Assembly (NCBI GenBank): GCA_017500625.1
Contig: JAFVYX010000034.1
Location: forward strand, 1 to 5,680
Direction: 5' to 3'
Length of the DNA: 5,680 nt
DNA from: Clostridia bacterium
GTDB taxonomy: Bacteria > Bacillota_A > Clostridia > Oscillospirales > CAG-272
Shown here piece by piece: positions 3,947 through 5,680 of this stretch. Within the stretch, counting starts at the first letter, position 1, and each line of letters opens with the position of its first letter. The notes below the pieces were generated by a model, which saw only the letters and a list, made by a program, of their open reading frames with translations, did not search any database and was not told the DNA's origin. The position numbers and the translations under genes are program-made.

Positions 3947-4930
3947 ATGAAAATTCGCGTTGCCATTTACGGTTATGGAAATCTTGGGCGCGGCGTGGAG
4001 GCGGCCCTCGCGACTGCCGAGGATATGGAGGCGGTCGGCGTTTTCACGCGCCGCGATCCCGCCACTGTCAAGACCGTCACGGGTCTGCCCGTCTTTTCGG
4101 CGGAGGCGCTTCTTACGATGACCGATGCTGTGGACGTTGTGATCCTTTGTGGCGGCAGCCGCACCGATCTCCCCGTGCAGACACCCGCCCTCGCCGCGCA
4201 TTTCAACGTGGTTGACAGCTTTGATACTCACGCGCGGATCCCCGAGCATCTGGCCGCCGTCAACGCCGCCGCCGAGGCAGCGGGGAAGTGCGCCGTCATC
4301 TCGGTGGGCTGGGATCCCGGAATGTTCTCTCTCGCCCGTCTTTACGGCGGTGCGATCCTGCCGAACGGCAAGGATTACACCTTCTGGGGTCGCGGCGTCA
4401 GCCAGGGGCACTCGGACGCCATTCGCCGCGTCGAGGGCGTCCTCGATGCGCGTCAGTACACCGTCCCCGTGGAGGCGGCCCTCACCGCCGTCCGCAACGG
4501 TGAGCAGCCCGCCCTCACCGCCCGTGAAAAGCACACGCGCGAGTGCTACGTGGTGGCAAAGGAGGGCGCCGACCTTGCCCGCATCGAGGCCGAGATCAAG
4601 TCAATGCCCGATTACTTCGCCGATTACGATACCACCGTCACCTTTGTGAGTGCCGAGGAGCTGCGCCAAAACCACGCGGGCATTCCCCACGGCGGCCGTG
4701 TGATCCGTACGGGCAAAACGGGAACGTCGGCCGAGAGCTCCCACGTCATCGAGTATAGCTTGAAGCTTGACTCTAATCCCGAGTTCACGTCCTCGGTGCT
4801 GGTGGCCTACGCCCGTGCCGCTTACCGTATGAACGCCGCCGGCACGGTCGGTGCCAAGACCGTTCTTGACGTGCCCCCCGTTCTCCTGTCGCCCTGCGAC
4901 CGCGCTGACCTGATCGCCACCCTGCTTTAA
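3947..4930 (+). CDS. ddh: meso-Diaminopimelate dehydrogenase
   Basis: NADPH-dependent enzyme that converts L-tetrahydrodipicolinate and ammonia to meso-diaminopimelate in one step, bypassing the acylated DAP branches and feeding both lysine and peptidoglycan synthesis; cytoplasmic. Length 327 residues, as usual for the family (about 320-330). Seen: N-terminal dinucleotide-binding fold with GYGNLG (9-14), the CGGSRTD segment (68-74), SFDTH (91-95), GWDPGMFS (121-128), the very characteristic FWGRGVSQGHSDAIRR (146-161), HGG (248-250) and DSNPEFT (275-281). The middle and late motifs line the substrate pocket in known structures. The ATG start has GAGGAAG just upstream, and its frame starts the Rossmann strand directly (MKIRVAIYGYG). 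It has its own promoter. The ilvE-like gene follows after 76 bases without a clear terminator between, so co-transcription is likely. Confidence 0.96.
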   Translation: MKIRVAIYGYGNLGRGVEAALATAEDMEAVGVFTRRDPATVKTVTGLPVFSAEALLTMTDAVDVVILCGGSRTDLPVQTPALAAHFNVVDSFDTHARIPEHLAAVNAAAEAAGKCAVISVGWDPGMFSLARLYGGAILPNGKDYTFWGRGVSQGHSDAIRRVEGVLDARQYTVPVEAALTAVRNGEQPALTAREKHTRECYVVAKEGADLARIEAEIKSMPDYFADYDTTVTFVSAEELRQNHAGIPHGGRVIRTGKTGTSAESSHVIEYSLKLDSNPEFTSSVLVAYARAAYRMNAAGTVGAKTVLDVPPVLLSPCDRADLIATLL

Positions 4931-4979
4931 TGGACACCCACGTCCCCCAAAAAACAAAAAGACAATAAAACTTTGCATA

Positions 4980-5001
4980 GGCGGCAAGACCGCCAAGGAG
5001 G
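4980..5001 (+). promoter_or_regulatory. Hairpin abutting the ribosome binding site of ilvE
   Basis: GGCGG (4980-4984), loop CAAGA, CCGCC (4990-4994), directly followed by a perfect AAGGAGG (4995-5001) five bases before the ATG. The hairpin does not cover the ribosome binding site, so it is more likely an RNA-stability element than a switch. The ddh-ilvE gap (4931-5006) shows no convincing terminator and no clear promoter pair. Confidence 0.5.
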
Positions 5002-5006
5002 TTACT

Positions 5007-5680
5007 ATGGAGATCAAAATCACAAGAAATGAAAATCCTGCTCCCCTGACGCCCGAAGAATCCCTGGGCTTTGGCCGCGTTTTCAGCGACCACATGCTCC
5101 TTTGGGACTGGAGCGCCGAGCGCGGCTGGCATGACCTTCGCATCGTGCCCTTTGCCCCCCTCACGCTTCACCCCGCCTCGACGGTGCTTCACTACGGTGC
5201 CGAGATCTTTGAGGGCCTGAAGGCGTACCGCCGTGAGGACGGCGGTGTCCAGCTCTTCCGCCCGATCGAGAACATTCGCCGTCTGAATCGCTCGGCCGAG
5301 CGCATGTGCCTACCCGAGCTTGATGAGAACGAGCTTCTCGAGGCCCTTCTCACCTTTGTGCGCCTGGAGGAGCGCTGGGTGCCGAAGAGCTTCGGTACCT
5401 CGCTCTATCTTCGCCCCTTCCTCTTCGGAAACGATGAGCAGCTCGGCGTTCACGCCGTTCACAACGCCACCTTCGTTCTGATCGCCTCGCCCTCGGGCAG
5501 CTATTATAAGGAAGGCATCAACCCCGTTGGCATTATGATCGAGTCCGAGGACGTCCGTGCGGTGCGCGGCGGTACGGGCTACGCCAAGTGCGGCGGTAAC
5601 TACGCCGCCTCCACCCGTGCGGGTGAGCGCGCCGCCAAGGCGGGCTACTCCCAGGTCCTGTGGCTGGACGGTGTGGAGCG
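5007..5680 (+). CDS. ilvE: Branched-chain amino acid aminotransferase (partial, C-terminus off window)
   Basis: PLP enzyme that interconverts leucine, isoleucine and valine with their 2-oxo acids using glutamate/2-oxoglutarate; cytoplasmic, last step of branched-chain amino acid synthesis. The first 224 residues are present out of about 340-360 usual. Seen: LHYGAEIFEGLKAYR (61-75), LFRPIENIRRLNRSAERM (83-100), SLYLRPFLFGND (132-143), and GGTGYAKCGGNYAAS (188-202), where K194 is the expected PLP-binding lysine. This set is typical of the longer, eukaryote-like BCAT subtype, also common in Firmicutes, rather than of the E. coli IlvE subtype. The ATG start is fixed by AAGGAGG five bases upstream. 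It lies 76 bases after ddh in the same direction, so it is probably in the same transcript. The frame is open to the right edge. Confidence 0.94.
   Translation, partial: MEIKITRNENPAPLTPEESLGFGRVFSDHMLLWDWSAERGWHDLRIVPFAPLTLHPASTVLHYGAEIFEGLKAYRREDGGVQLFRPIENIRRLNRSAERMCLPELDENELLEALLTFVRLEERWVPKSFGTSLYLRPFLFGNDEQLGVHAVHNATFVLIASPSGSYYKEGINPVGIMIESEDVRAVRGGTGYAKCGGNYAASTRAGERAAKAGYSQVLWLDGVE

Noticed and set aside
4931..5006. T-box or attenuator in front of ilvE
   Set aside because: The gap is only 76 bases, with no T-box motif, leader peptide or terminator/antiterminator pair; only a small hairpin next to the ribosome binding site.

Overview
The window looks like chromosome from a fairly high-GC Clostridia-type Firmicute, probably a gut anaerobe. 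The evidence is strong AAGGAGG-type ribosome binding sites, GTG starts, sigma-A promoters with near-consensus TATAAT boxes, a short-form QueG, PlsY, and a meso-diaminopimelate dehydrogenase. Genus cannot be fixed from this sequence. The protein genes are ordinary housekeeping genes; the unusual part is the gene-free stretch at about 3194-3727.

Left part (1-2268, minus strand): one promoter with a textbook -35/-10 drives a tight three-gene unit, plsY (acyl-phosphate:glycerol-3-phosphate acyltransferase, first step of phospholipid synthesis), then a Methyltransf_32-type SAM methyltransferase of unknown substrate, then tsaE (P-loop ATPase for the t6A tRNA modification), which runs off the left edge. 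plsY and the methyltransferase overlap by 11 bases and the tsaE ribosome binding site overlaps the methyltransferase stop codon, so translation is probably coupled. A perfect 17-bp palindrome sits on the -10/start-site region of the plsY promoter and is a candidate operator.

Middle (2308-3193, plus strand): a divergent promoter drives a single gene, a short cobalamin/Fe-S epoxyqueuosine reductase (queG family), closed by an intrinsic terminator whose first arm lies in the last codons.

Repeat island (3194-3727): two nearly identical repeats of about 60 bp flank an array of eight small hairpins joined by an 11-base linker (GTATATCATCA or its reverse complement TGATGATATAC). The linker orientation flips in the centre, so the array is itself a large imperfect palindrome. 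A 14-bp perfect terminator-like hairpin follows, then a partial copy of the 3' tail of the neighbouring tRNA gene, split by a small hairpin insertion.

Right part (3728-5680): tRNA-Arg(CCG) on the minus strand with its own promoter and terminator, and divergent from it ddh (meso-diaminopimelate dehydrogenase; lysine and peptidoglycan precursor), followed after 76 bases by the 5' two thirds of a branched-chain amino acid aminotransferase (ilvE), cut by the right edge.
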